Positions 1-5,833 are shown, counted from the first letter of the stretch. The stretch: 6,758 nt of DNA from Flammeovirgaceae bacterium (GCA_003228395.1 QIDJ01000213.1:1-6758); one strand, 5' to 3'. Translations and numbers: made by a program. Notes: a model not told the origin generated them from the sequence alone.

Positions 1-94
1 CTAAGATTGCTTTATAGCCAAGACCGGCGATACCGCGGGCGGCCTCCAGTCCGGCAGGCCCGCCTCCAATTACAAGAATACTTTCGTTTGCCAT
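1..94 (-). CDS. shdrA: sHdrA, FAD/Fe-S subunit of the sulfur-oxidising Hdr-like complex (N-terminus only)
   Basis: Only the first 31 codons are in the window; the gene runs off the left edge. ATG at 94 opens a reading frame giving MANESILVIGGGPAGLEAAR and then GIAGLGYKAIL. This is a Rossmann FAD-binding motif (GxGxxG type, here GGGPAG at residues 10-15) at the very N-terminus, as in sHdrA and the HdrA flavoprotein core. The assignment rests on that motif plus position: it lies 44 bases after shdrB1, and the C1-B1-A order is the hallmark of sHdr loci. In the family, sHdrA is the FAD- and [4Fe-4S]-carrying core of the cytoplasmic complex. The leader is AT-rich with no Shine-Dalgarno. From the fragment alone another FAD-dependent disulfide-type oxidoreductase cannot be excluded, but the context makes that unlikely. 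Confidence 0.88.
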   Translation of the reverse strand, partial: MANESILVIGGGPAGLEAARGIAGLGYKAIL

Positions 95-138
95 ATTAAG
101 GTTTCGATTAGATTTTTAAATATTTCTTATTTTTCACT

Positions 139-1326
139 TCATGATTCTGCATCTTCCCAGGTCATAAATTCTTTCTCGCCACTTTTAATTTTGCCCACTT
201 CCTGTTCAAACTCCTTCCATTTTTGTTGCCAGTCAATCCCCAGTTTTTCCAGAAATGCCTTGTTGTCGGTATTGTGCCAGTGTAACTGAAGCACTTTATA
301 CGGATGGGCGCCCATGGCCAGTGCAGCCACCTGCGAATCGGCCATTACGGGTAACCCGACTTTTTTATTATGTGCTTTACCGGCAAACTGGCTCTGATCC
401 AATGTGGTTACGCAGCCAGTATCGTGCGTTACGGTAATATCCGGATTCACTTCTTCTATCATCACCTCAATCTTACGTTGTACGGAAAATGAACGTGAAA
501 AATCCCTTGAAACCAGGATATGCCGGAATCCGAACCCGCAGCAATCAAACCAGGTGGAATAATCACCTACATTGATGCCCAACGCCTTAAGTGTGCCCGT
601 AACAATAGCGGTGCGCTGTGCCCCGTATATCTCACTATCATAAATGGCATCTTCTTCGATCAGTTTATGATAATGGCAGGCGGGATGTACCGTGGCTGTA
701 ATGTTGCTCATGTCAATTTCCTGCCGTTCGGCAATGCGATCCTTCATGGCCAGCACCCATTCACTGTAATGCACGATCTCTTCCGGAATTACCAGTTTTT
801 TCCCAAGACGCTCCATGATCTTTTTGACTTTACGCCTCAATTCCGGCTGATGCACCAGCGCATGGCGTACTTCCTTGTAATGTCCGAAGCTTGTACCACA
901 ATGTATAAGCGGAAAATAGCCAACTTCATGGGCAGCAGCAAAATTCCGGATAGCTACCGCGGCCTGTGCTTCCGGATTTGATGTCGCCGAGGCGTAATAA
1001 TTCCATGCCGTGCAGGAAGTCTGGTCGGTCGGATCATGATAATCCAGGTCAAACGCACGGTTTAGCCAGAAGATGGAAGTAGAATAGCCGGGAATGTGTC
1101 CGCACTGCCCACAACTTTTGTGGTGCCATGTTTTTTCCAGCGGAATTTTTTTCATGCGACCATACTTTGTGGGAAGTTCCATATATGGCTCCGGCACCCT
1201 AATTACCTCCCATTCGCCTTCTTTTTCAAGCTGGAAAATTTCATCGCGCAAATCGGTGGTAGGCGCATTGTCCGGATCAGCCTTAAACTTACGGTCCGCT
1301 GCTTTTAAAACTGGTAAGTGGATCAT
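139..1326 (-). CDS. shdrB1: sHdrB1, CCG-domain subunit of the sulfur-oxidising Hdr-like complex
   Basis: This 395-residue protein resembles HdrB, the subunit that in methanogens carries the disulfide-cleaving non-cubane Fe-S clusters. In sHdr systems it is part of the cytoplasmic complex thought to oxidise LbpA-bound sulfur. The C-terminal half has a recognisable CCG domain: HPACHYHK (C217), FDCCGFG (C262, C263) and DTGCVTTLD (C305). The N-terminal half is divergent: SCGQCG (C72, C75), C105 in TSCTAWN and C143 in IHCGTSFGHYKE, with no CCG. The canonical closing CxxC of the second domain is reduced to a single cysteine. It is longer than methanogen HdrB (about 290-300 residues) because of an N-terminal extension and a charged C-terminal tail. 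It starts 27 bases after shdrC1 ends, with no Shine-Dalgarno; ATG at 1326 is the only sensible start ahead of the conserved region. Confidence 0.92.
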   Translation of the reverse strand: MIHLPVLKAADRKFKADPDNAPTTDLRDEIFQLEKEGEWEVIRVPEPYMELPTKYGRMKKIPLEKTWHHKSCGQCGHIPGYSTSIFWLNRAFDLDYHDPTDQTSCTAWNYYASATSNPEAQAAVAIRNFAAAHEVGYFPLIHCGTSFGHYKEVRHALVHQPELRRKVKKIMERLGKKLVIPEEIVHYSEWVLAMKDRIAERQEIDMSNITATVHPACHYHKLIEEDAIYDSEIYGAQRTAIVTGTLKALGINVGDYSTWFDCCGFGFRHILVSRDFSRSFSVQRKIEVMIEEVNPDITVTHDTGCVTTLDQSQFAGKAHNKKVGLPVMADSQVAALAMGAHPYKVLQLHWHNTDNKAFLEKLGIDWQQKWKEFEQEVGKIKSGEKEFMTWEDAES

Positions 1327-1353
1327 ATTTTTCAGATTTTGTATTAATGCAAT

Positions 1354-2067
1354 TTAATCAAAGGTTATGTCGTCATACCCGGCTTCTTCGAGCCGTTCTT
1401 CCATAACGTCCACAAGTATCATATACAGGCCTTCGTCGATGCCTTCTATCAGCTCCATAACACCGGTCATGTGCCAGATCAGATACAGTTCGATAATGGT
1501 TTTACTGTCAACCGTCCATCCTGTTTCTGTGGTATGCATCGTTTCCGGCGGAAGCGCTTTTCGCCAGTCTTCCAGGTTATCGGAAATTTCGTGAACGTGC
1601 GGACCCCAATCCGGAAAAGCATCGGGCTGAAGCATGTCGGGCGACACCTGGGAACCTGTGGCCATAATCTTATAAATAATCCGGCCATATCCTTCAAGGG
1701 CTTCTTTGGCAGTCTGGAGGCCGTTTTTCACGGCTACTTCCCGCATGATGGTGATAATCTGGCCCGGTGAATTATGCCGCGGGCAACGGTCGCAGGAGAA
1801 ACATTGTGAACAATCCCAGATGCTGTCGCTCATTAATGTGTAAATCAAATCTACGTCTTCGCGGGCAACAGCCTGGGCAATTACACGGGGGCTGAAGTCA
1901 TAGAATCGCGCCGAAGGACAGGATGCTACACATATTCCGCATTCATAGCAACCGTACAAAACATGATGCCACCGCTCATCTGCCTTCACTTCATCAAAAA
2001 GCCGTTCTTTTTCATCGTATGAAACATCAGCATGTTTGTTCATGCTGAGGTCAAGAGCCATTTTCAT
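1354..2067 (-). CDS. shdrC1: sHdrC1, iron-sulfur subunit of the sulfur-oxidising Hdr-like complex
   Basis: This 237-residue HdrC-type protein is expected to carry two [4Fe-4S] clusters that relay electrons between the sHdrB1 and sHdrA subunits. The first binding motif is classical: C40, C43, C46 and C50 followed by Pro (CYECGICVASCP). The second, at residues 86-96, is C86-C89-C92-C95-Pro (CSQCFSCDRCP). It has only two residues before the final cysteine, where the usual ferredoxin-like spacing has three. The remainder (about 100-237) is helical and acidic and has no further cysteine. No transmembrane segment is apparent, so the protein should be cytosolic. It sits 60 bases after lbpA and 27 bases before shdrB1, the standard sHdr order. 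The ATG at 2067 could be replaced by the one at codon 3; the choice has no effect on the motifs. Confidence 0.93.
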   Translation of the reverse strand: MKMALDLSMNKHADVSYDEKERLFDEVKADERWHHVLYGCYECGICVASCPSARFYDFSPRVIAQAVAREDVDLIYTLMSDSIWDCSQCFSCDRCPRHNSPGQIITIMREVAVKNGLQTAKEALEGYGRIIYKIMATGSQVSPDMLQPDAFPDWGPHVHEISDNLEDWRKALPPETMHTTETGWTVDSKTIIELYLIWHMTGVMELIEGIDEGLYMILVDVMEERLEEAGYDDITFD

Positions 2068-2127
2068 AATTTCAGACTATAAAGTTCAATTTCAATTTGC
2101 TTTTGCCTTTTTTACACTTTTAATTAA

Positions 2128-2601
2128 TCAATCGTACGCATCGGAGCCTTCAATATGCTGACACGCCTGAATGCCGTCGCGCTCGATTTTTTCTTTATAG
2201 GCATTTACCGCATCATTGCCGGTCACCATTTCCTGAAGTTCCGCATCAAGGTTTTCGGGTTTCATCTTAACTACCCAGCCATCTTTGTACGGACTCCGGT
2301 TTATCAACTGCGCATCTCCCGCAAGGCCTTCGTTTACTTCCACAATCTCGCCTGTTACGGGCGATTTTACCGGCCCTACCCACTTACCGCTCTCTACCGT
2401 GGCAATCGGACGGCCTTTCTTTCTTGCCGTGCCTGCACTTTTAGTGCGCGCATGCAGGATCGGTCCTGCCATGCTCTGAGCAATGTCCGTCATTCCAAGC
2501 GTTACAGTACCATCTTCGTTGACCTTTAACCAGGTGTTGTCTTCCACTGCGTAATACAGGTCTTTAACAATTACACAACTGTTAATTTTTTCATGTGCCA
2601 T
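2128..2601 (-). CDS. lbpA: LbpA, lipoate-binding GcvH-like sulfur carrier
   Basis: This 157-residue protein has the glycine-cleavage H-protein fold: VTLGMTDIAQ near residues 33-42, then the lipoylation hairpin TVESGKWVGPV with the acceptor lysine at K73. VKSPVTGEIVEVN follows, and a typical H-protein tail (SPYKDGWVVKMKP). In sHdr bacteria such proteins (LbpA) are not part of glycine cleavage; they carry sulfur intermediates on lipoamide for the sHdr complex. The context supports LbpA: shdrC1 is directly downstream, a lipoate ligase is in the same operon, and no gcvT or gcvP is visible. It is longer than ordinary GcvH (about 125-130 residues) through a charged C-terminal extension (about 125-157) with one cysteine (C147). 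A second cysteine lies at C9. ATG at 2601 is preceded by an A-rich leader without Shine-Dalgarno. Confidence 0.93.
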   Translation of the reverse strand: MAHEKINSCVIVKDLYYAVEDNTWLKVNEDGTVTLGMTDIAQSMAGPILHARTKSAGTARKKGRPIATVESGKWVGPVKSPVTGEIVEVNEGLAGDAQLINRSPYKDGWVVKMKPENLDAELQEMVTGNDAVNAYKEKIERDGIQACQHIEGSDAYD

Positions 2602-2647
2602 AGTTAGTTTTATTTATTATTAAATAATGAGTGATCAGACAATAAAA

Positions 2648-3028
2648 TCAAAAGTACATTACATGGTCATAAGACAGAGCAAGATCAATGATACTCGTTG
2701 CACCAAGAATCTCCACCCCATCTATCAGATCCTCTGGTTTCATAGCCCACAACTCAAGACTTTGCTGGCACACCCGAAGTTCTACATCGGAGTCCATCGC
2801 CATTTCGAGCATTGTTTTCAGATTAACATTGCTGTCTTTTACGAGTTGCACTTTTTCCGCTTCACCTTTTTTAAGCTGATTGGTGCCATTCATTGTAAAC
2901 CATACCATCACTTCCATTTCCATGGCCGCTGCTGCCATAGCATAAAATAATGGTGAATAGGTACGCGTAGGTGTTTCTACGCCATGGGTTTGAATGACTA
3001 ATATCTTCTTGCCTTCGAGGTCTTCCAT
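2648..3028 (-). CDS. dsrE: DsrE-family sulfur carrier, DsrE3 type
   Basis: This 126-residue DsrE-like protein is a cytoplasmic sulfurtransferase candidate. The N-terminus (KKILVIQTHG) is the first strand of the fold, followed by the helix YSPLFYAMAAAAMEMEV. The only cysteine is C87 in VELRVCQQSLELWAM, the position at which DsrE3-type proteins bind persulfide. The C-terminus DGVEILGATSIIDLAL is typical of the family. Length and the single conserved cysteine fit DsrE3 (probably the A subgroup) better than DsrE of the DsrEFH complex; no dsrF, dsrH or dsrAB is seen here. In known sHdr loci DsrE3 and TusA pass sulfane sulfur toward the complex. The gene lies 46 bases from each neighbour, within the operon. 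The subgroup is inferred from memory of the family, not from an alignment. Confidence 0.88.
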   Translation of the reverse strand: MEDLEGKKILVIQTHGVETPTRTYSPLFYAMAAAAMEMEVMVWFTMNGTNQLKKGEAEKVQLVKDSNVNLKTMLEMAMDSDVELRVCQQSLELWAMKPEDLIDGVEILGATSIIDLALSYDHVMYF

Positions 3029-3074
3029 AAGGTTAATTTAGGTTTAGGTTAATAGTTATTTTATAAACAGTTAA

Positions 3075-3326
3075 TTAAATTTCACACAGACTATCGGGAT
3101 CAGCAAACACAAAAATGTATTTCTTGTCCCAGTTCCAGTTTTCATCTTCCATAATGTATGCATACAGGTTTTCTTTATCATTTGAGTGAGCAAGCAGTTT
3201 AAACAACTCCGCCCTCCCGTTTGATCCGGTTTTAAGCACTTCCAGAAGCAACCATTCGCCAGGTTTATCATTGTAAAGCCCGGCAACATCTTTACTACTG
3301 ATCACTTTGTTCGTCCAGACTTCCAT
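3075..3326 (-). CDS. Unrecognised 83-residue protein in the sHdr operon
   Basis: I do not recognise this family. The 83-residue product has regularly spaced aromatic and hydrophobic positions: GEWLLLEVLKTG (about 23-34), then ELFKLLAHSNDKENLYAYIM, and DENWNWDKKYIFVFADPD near the C-terminus. It is acidic, looks like a small alpha/beta domain, and has one cysteine (C81) three residues from the end. No signal peptide or membrane segment is visible. Its ATG at 3326 lies 32 bases inside the end of the ligase gene, an overlap that suggests translational coupling, and it ends 46 bases before dsrE. Protein-like composition, overlap and tight placement make it a real gene. It could be an accessory of the lipoate ligase or of sulfur transfer, but that is inference from position only. 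It is not the sHdr-associated Hyp subunit that lies beyond shdrA in other loci. Confidence 0.8.
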   Translation of the reverse strand: MEVWTNKVISSKDVAGLYNDKPGEWLLLEVLKTGSNGRAELFKLLAHSNDKENLYAYIMEDENWNWDKKYIFVFADPDSLCEI

Positions 3327-4422
3327 TCCCTGCGGCTTTATATTGCATTCTTTTGATTTTCATTAGCACTTCCACCCAGTCATCTGTTTTAATGCCCGTA
3401 ATCTCCTTCTCTTTCCGATCAAAATACGAATCGATCTTTTTCCTAAGCGTAGCGGGCGTAATTTCTGTGTTGAAAAGGGCCTGTTCGAACGCCTTGGAGT
3501 CAAAATTACAGGTTGTATTGAAATCTCCAGACAACGAAACCTCCTGCACATGGTTATCTTTCATGCTCATCATAGCCCGGATATTGCCGGTTTCAGTCAA
3601 TAATTCTGTCTGACCAATCCATACTCCTGTATGAATCTTGATCAACCGGTCTGATGATGAAGTACCTTTTATACCGGATTGATAATTCCAGTCATCTGTA
3701 GTGAATTTCCTGTCCAGGTTTTCCATCACACTGATTTCATGCTGCGTTAATTCCCCGTATTCCGTTTTTAATCCGGTTATTTCTTCGAATTTCAATTTGT
3801 ATATCTGCTTTATCTCTTCCCTGTCAGGTGGCGATTCCAACTCCTCGCTGATGGTTGTCATATAACAGGCTAAATATTTCTTTACCCTGTTTCTGAACTG
3901 CTCATCAGGCAGTTTCAACGCATCAACCATCGTATTATAATCGAAATCAAAGAGGAAGTTTCCGGTTACAACCTCGGCGTCATCTATGGTGCCTGCTCCG
4001 GTGCCAGTAATCTTTTTCCCATCAACGTGAACATCGTTGACCGGATGGTAATATGCATCAATTCCAAAGAACTTGTAGGTTTCAACTAATGGTTTTATAA
4101 ATAACTGAAACCGGTGATCTGATCGTGCAGGCAATATGCTCTTTTGAAATATCCACTGCACAAACAACTGCCCCTCATCGATAAACACTGCCCCTCCTCC
4201 TGTTTCTCTTCGTATGACAGGAATTTGATTTTCCTGACAAAAATCAAGATTCAATTCGTGAGCCGCATCCTGAAAAAACCCAATACACATATATCTGCTC
4301 TGCGGTGTGGCCAGCACAATGGTATCTGGCGTATCACACGTTTGCGCATAACTCAGTCCGTGATAAAGAGACTGCGACCTTACAAAGGGCACAATACCGG
4401 CATCGATCAACCTCACTGCCAT
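3295..4422 (-). CDS. lplA: Lipoate-protein ligase of the sHdr type (sLpl(AB)-like), probably lipoylating LbpA
   Basis: This 375-residue BPL/LplA-family enzyme attaches lipoate or octanoate to a carrier lysine via an acyl-AMP. The lipoate/adenylate-binding motif RRETGGGAVFID is at residues 71-82. The catalytic-lysine segment DVHVDGKKITGTGAG spans about 130-144, with K137 the expected active-site lysine. GNFLFDFDYNTM and a KLPDEQFRNRVKKY helix follow. The C-terminal part (from about residue 240) resembles the LplA accessory (LplB-like) domain, so both modules are in one chain, as in the sLpl(AB) enzymes known from sHdr loci. The obvious substrate is LbpA, three genes downstream. The gene begins 31 bases after dsrE2, and its last 32 bases overlap the next gene. 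Lipoate scavenging and use of octanoyl or de novo intermediates cannot be told apart here; no lipS1 or lipS2 is in the window. Confidence 0.9.
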   Translation of the reverse strand: MAVRLIDAGIVPFVRSQSLYHGLSYAQTCDTPDTIVLATPQSRYMCIGFFQDAAHELNLDFCQENQIPVIRRETGGGAVFIDEGQLFVQWIFQKSILPARSDHRFQLFIKPLVETYKFFGIDAYYHPVNDVHVDGKKITGTGAGTIDDAEVVTGNFLFDFDYNTMVDALKLPDEQFRNRVKKYLACYMTTISEELESPPDREEIKQIYKLKFEEITGLKTEYGELTQHEISVMENLDRKFTTDDWNYQSGIKGTSSSDRLIKIHTGVWIGQTELLTETGNIRAMMSMKDNHVQEVSLSGDFNTTCNFDSKAFEQALFNTEITPATLRKKIDSYFDRKEKEITGIKTDDWVEVLMKIKRMQYKAAGNGSLDEQSDQ

Positions 4423-4453
4423 ACCTCGTCAACCCGGCTATCCATGTTGTGTT

Positions 4454-4966
4454 TTAAACAAACAAACTCACGTTTGCATCCGCTGCAAACTCCAGAAAGG
4501 TTGCTGCTCCGCCAATTTCAGCCTCGTCAATAAACTCCTCTCTTTTGAACCCAAATACATCCATTGTCATCTGGCAACCGATCATTCTGACATCCAGTTC
4601 AACCGACATATCCCGCAACTCCTCGATAGAGGCCACTCCTTTGTTTTTAAACGTCTTTTTCATCAGACTAGTAGCCATTGACTCGAATCCGGGAATGTTG
4701 TTTGCAATCAGATTCGGAATCGGCCAGTTGAAATTCTGAAATCCTTCAGGTCCAAAAGGCATTTTCATTGGCATGGCCGGATTGCTGCCCGGCGAAACCG
4801 ATGCTTGAAAATCTTTTTTCAGCAACGGCAACCCATAAAAAGTAAAAAATATTCCCACTTCCCAATCCATCGAAGCCGCGGCAGTAGCCAAAATAAACGG
4901 CGGATAGGCCCAGTCCAGGGTTCCGCGGCTGGATATTAATGCAAGTTTGCGTTTTCCATTTTCCAT
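4454..4966 (-). CDS. dsrE2: DsrE2-type sulfur carrier protein
   Basis: This 170-residue protein of the DsrE/DsrF-like superfamily starts with the strand KLALISSRGTLDWAYPPF and the helix ILATAAASMDWEVGIFFTFYG. A central insertion (about 54-112: PGSNPAMPMKMPFGPEGF and following) is rich in Pro, Met and Phe and is absent from the shorter DsrE3 protein nearby. The core resumes with VRMIGCQMTMDVFGF, where C131 is the only cysteine and sits at the family's sulfur-binding position. The GGAATFLEFAADANVSLFV ending is typical. Proteins of this form are called DsrE2 and commonly lie beside tusA in sulfur oxidisers. It begins 10 bases after tusA, so the two are very probably co-translated partners in sulfane sulfur transfer. 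The N-terminal hydrophobic helix is part of the fold rather than a clear signal or membrane anchor. Confidence 0.88.
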   Translation of the reverse strand: MENGKRKLALISSRGTLDWAYPPFILATAAASMDWEVGIFFTFYGLPLLKKDFQASVSPGSNPAMPMKMPFGPEGFQNFNWPIPNLIANNIPGFESMATSLMKKTFKNKGVASIEELRDMSVELDVRMIGCQMTMDVFGFKREEFIDEAEIGGAATFLEFAADANVSLFV

Positions 4967-4976
4967 AATTTATATT

Positions 4977-5216
4977 CTAATGTGTTTTCCTGATTAAAAA
5001 ACGATACTTTTCTCCTTCATCATGCGTTTCAAGAAGGTCATGCTGCGTTTGCCTTGCCCAGGCTTCCATATCCGGTTTGGCGCCCGGATCTGTGGAAATC
5101 ATCTCAAGGATATCTCCTATCTCCATATCAGAGATTGCTTTTTTGGTTTTTACTACCGGCATCGGGCAAAGCATGCCCGAGCAATCCAGTGTTTTAACAA
5201 CTTTTAGGTCACTCAT
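4977..5216 (-). CDS. tusA: TusA sulfurtransferase
   Basis: This 79-residue protein has the usual length of TusA. The defining CPMP motif (C17, in LDCSGMLCPMPVVKTKKA) carries the persulfide. A second cysteine at C12 precedes it. The remaining fold is standard: the helix VVKTKKAISDM, the strand DILEMISTDPGAKPDMEAW, and a charged C-terminus. TusA-type proteins shuttle sulfur in tRNA thiolation, molybdenum cofactor synthesis or dissimilatory sulfur oxidation. Placement with two DsrE-family genes and the sHdr genes points to the last role, accepting sulfane sulfur in the cytoplasm and handing it on. It lies 59 bases after the regulator gene. That gap is AT-rich and shows no convincing second promoter, so it is probably co-transcribed with the regulator. 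Confidence 0.95.
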   Translation of the reverse strand: MSDLKVVKTLDCSGMLCPMPVVKTKKAISDMEIGDILEMISTDPGAKPDMEAWARQTQHDLLETHDEGEKYRFLIRKTH

Positions 5217-5275
5217 TTTGTTAGAATTTAATTTATGGATTTTATATCATTTAAGAAGTTTATGATTGATGTAGT

Positions 5276-5548
5276 TTAAATATTACAATTAAAAATACAG
5301 TCAAATACTTTTGTGATTTCTTTAAGCGCCAGTTTGTAATAAATATTCCTCCCCTGCCTCACCGAATCAATTATCCCAATATTTTTCATTTTCTTCAGAT
5401 GATGGGAGAGCAACGATGGTTCAATTTTTACTTCTTTTAAAATTTCGCCAACCGCATACGATTTGCCGTCTTCCAGCAATTCGAGGATTTCAAGCCTGAC
5501 CGGATATGCCAGGCCTTCGAATATCTCAGCAACTTTACTGAGCTTCAT
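5276..5548 (-). CDS. shdrR: ArsR-family transcriptional regulator, probably sHdrR-like
   Basis: This 90-residue winged-helix regulator has the order typical of ArsR proteins: FEGLAYPVRLEILELLEDG (helices 1-2), EILKEVKIEPSLLSHHLKKM (helix-turn-helix, recognition helix about 44-56), the wing VRQGRNIYYKL (about 63-73), and a short last helix. Its only cysteines are C84 and C88 at the extreme C-terminus (DCIFNC). Persulfide-sensing relatives usually pair one cysteine in helix 2 with one in helix 5. I chose ATG at 5548. An in-frame GTG at 5578 would add ten residues, but it lies almost on the expected transcription start of the promoter at 5580-5610, and conserved ArsR sequence begins after the ATG. 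As first gene of the cluster it likely represses its own operon until reactive sulfur is present. A different inducer, such as metal or arsenic, is possible. Confidence 0.9.
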   Translation of the reverse strand: MKLSKVAEIFEGLAYPVRLEILELLEDGKSYAVGEILKEVKIEPSLLSHHLKKMKNIGIIDSVRQGRNIYYKLALKEITKVFDCIFNCNI

Positions 5549-5579
5549 CGGACTGATTTTTCTTCTAATTGCTCCCACT

Positions 5580-5610
5580 CTAAAATATTATTTTGAAAAT
5601 CGGTTTACAA
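5580..5610 (-). promoter_or_regulatory. Candidate Bacteroidota-type promoter of the sHdr operon
   Basis: On the minus strand, TTG (5610-5608) is followed after 20 bases by TATTTTAG (5587-5580). This matches the Bacteroidota -33 TTG and -7 TAnnTTTG pattern with one mismatch. The site sits directly ahead of the regulator ATG and would give a leader of roughly 25 bases. It is a pattern match only; the surrounding DNA is so AT-rich that chance matches are possible. Confidence 0.45.
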
Positions 5611-5625
5611 GAAATAAATAATTTT

Positions 5626-5646
5626 ACAATTGTTCAAGTATTCAAG
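5626..5646. promoter_or_regulatory. Candidate operator for the ArsR-family regulator
   Basis: A perfect 8-base palindrome ACAATTGT (5626-5633) is followed by two direct copies of TTCAAG (5633-5638 and 5641-5646). They lie just upstream of the candidate -33 element, where an operator would be expected. ArsR operators are typically AT-rich imperfect palindromes, so the spot is plausible, but repeats this short in AT-rich DNA are weak evidence. Confidence 0.25.
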
Positions 5647-5701
5647 CGTAATTTTTTTAAATAATTTATTTTACACAATAAATACCCTGATAAATGATAT
5701 T

Positions 5702-5833
5702 CAGCGCATGACCTTGATGTGTCTGTCTGGCAAGGTGTGCCGGTTCAACATCTTATGCCCTGATTCAGAAACGTCATTTCACGGCAAGCCTGCCCCAAAG
5801 AACAAACCTTCAGGTCGCGACGATTCCTGCTAA
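5702..5833. other. GC-rich island in the intergenic gap, with a possible 41-codon ORF or structured RNA
   Basis: GC rises abruptly to about 52% here, against about 18% in the 60 bases to the left (5641-5700). Inverted repeats are dense: ACCTTG/CAAGGT (5711-5716 with 5731-5736), GGCA/TGCC hairpins at 5729-5741 and 5783-5794, and the palindrome GTCGCGAC (5814-5821). On the plus strand, ATG at 5708 opens a 41-codon frame ending at 5833 that spans almost exactly the island. Its product has four cysteines (residues 5, 11, 17 and 41) and a basic C-terminal part. About 25 of 41 third positions are G or C. I recognise neither an RNA family nor a protein. It could be a tiny gene, a gene remnant or an RNA. 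Confidence 0.25.

Noticed and set aside
520..981. 153-codon plus-strand ORF opposite shdrB1
   Set aside because: It lies wholly antisense to a clearly conserved gene and its product has no recognisable domain; it is a shadow frame.
1..2067. Methanogen-type HdrABC or electron-bifurcating HdrABC
   Set aside because: The C1-B1-A order with lbpA, a lipoate ligase, tusA and dsrE genes, and the altered HdrB cysteines, fit the sulfur-oxidising form instead.
2128..2601. Glycine cleavage H protein
   Set aside because: The lipoyl motif fits, but the gene is inside an sHdr operon with no glycine-cleavage partner, and the protein is longer than usual GcvH.
3071..3289. 72-codon minus-strand ORF in another frame of the 83-residue protein gene
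   Set aside because: The frame from 3326 to 3075 has better composition and overlaps the upstream gene in a coupled way; the alternative looks like a frame shadow.
4144..4533. 129-codon plus-strand ORF opposite the ligase start and dsrE2 end
   Set aside because: It spans the junction of two well-supported minus-strand genes and shows no protein-like features.
5217..5275. Second promoter between the regulator and tusA
   Set aside because: The gap is AT-rich, but I see no TTG/TAnnTTTG pair with acceptable spacing.
5549..5578. GTG start at 5578 for the ArsR-family regulator
   Set aside because: It adds ten non-conserved residues and falls almost on the predicted transcription start; ATG at 5548 fits better.
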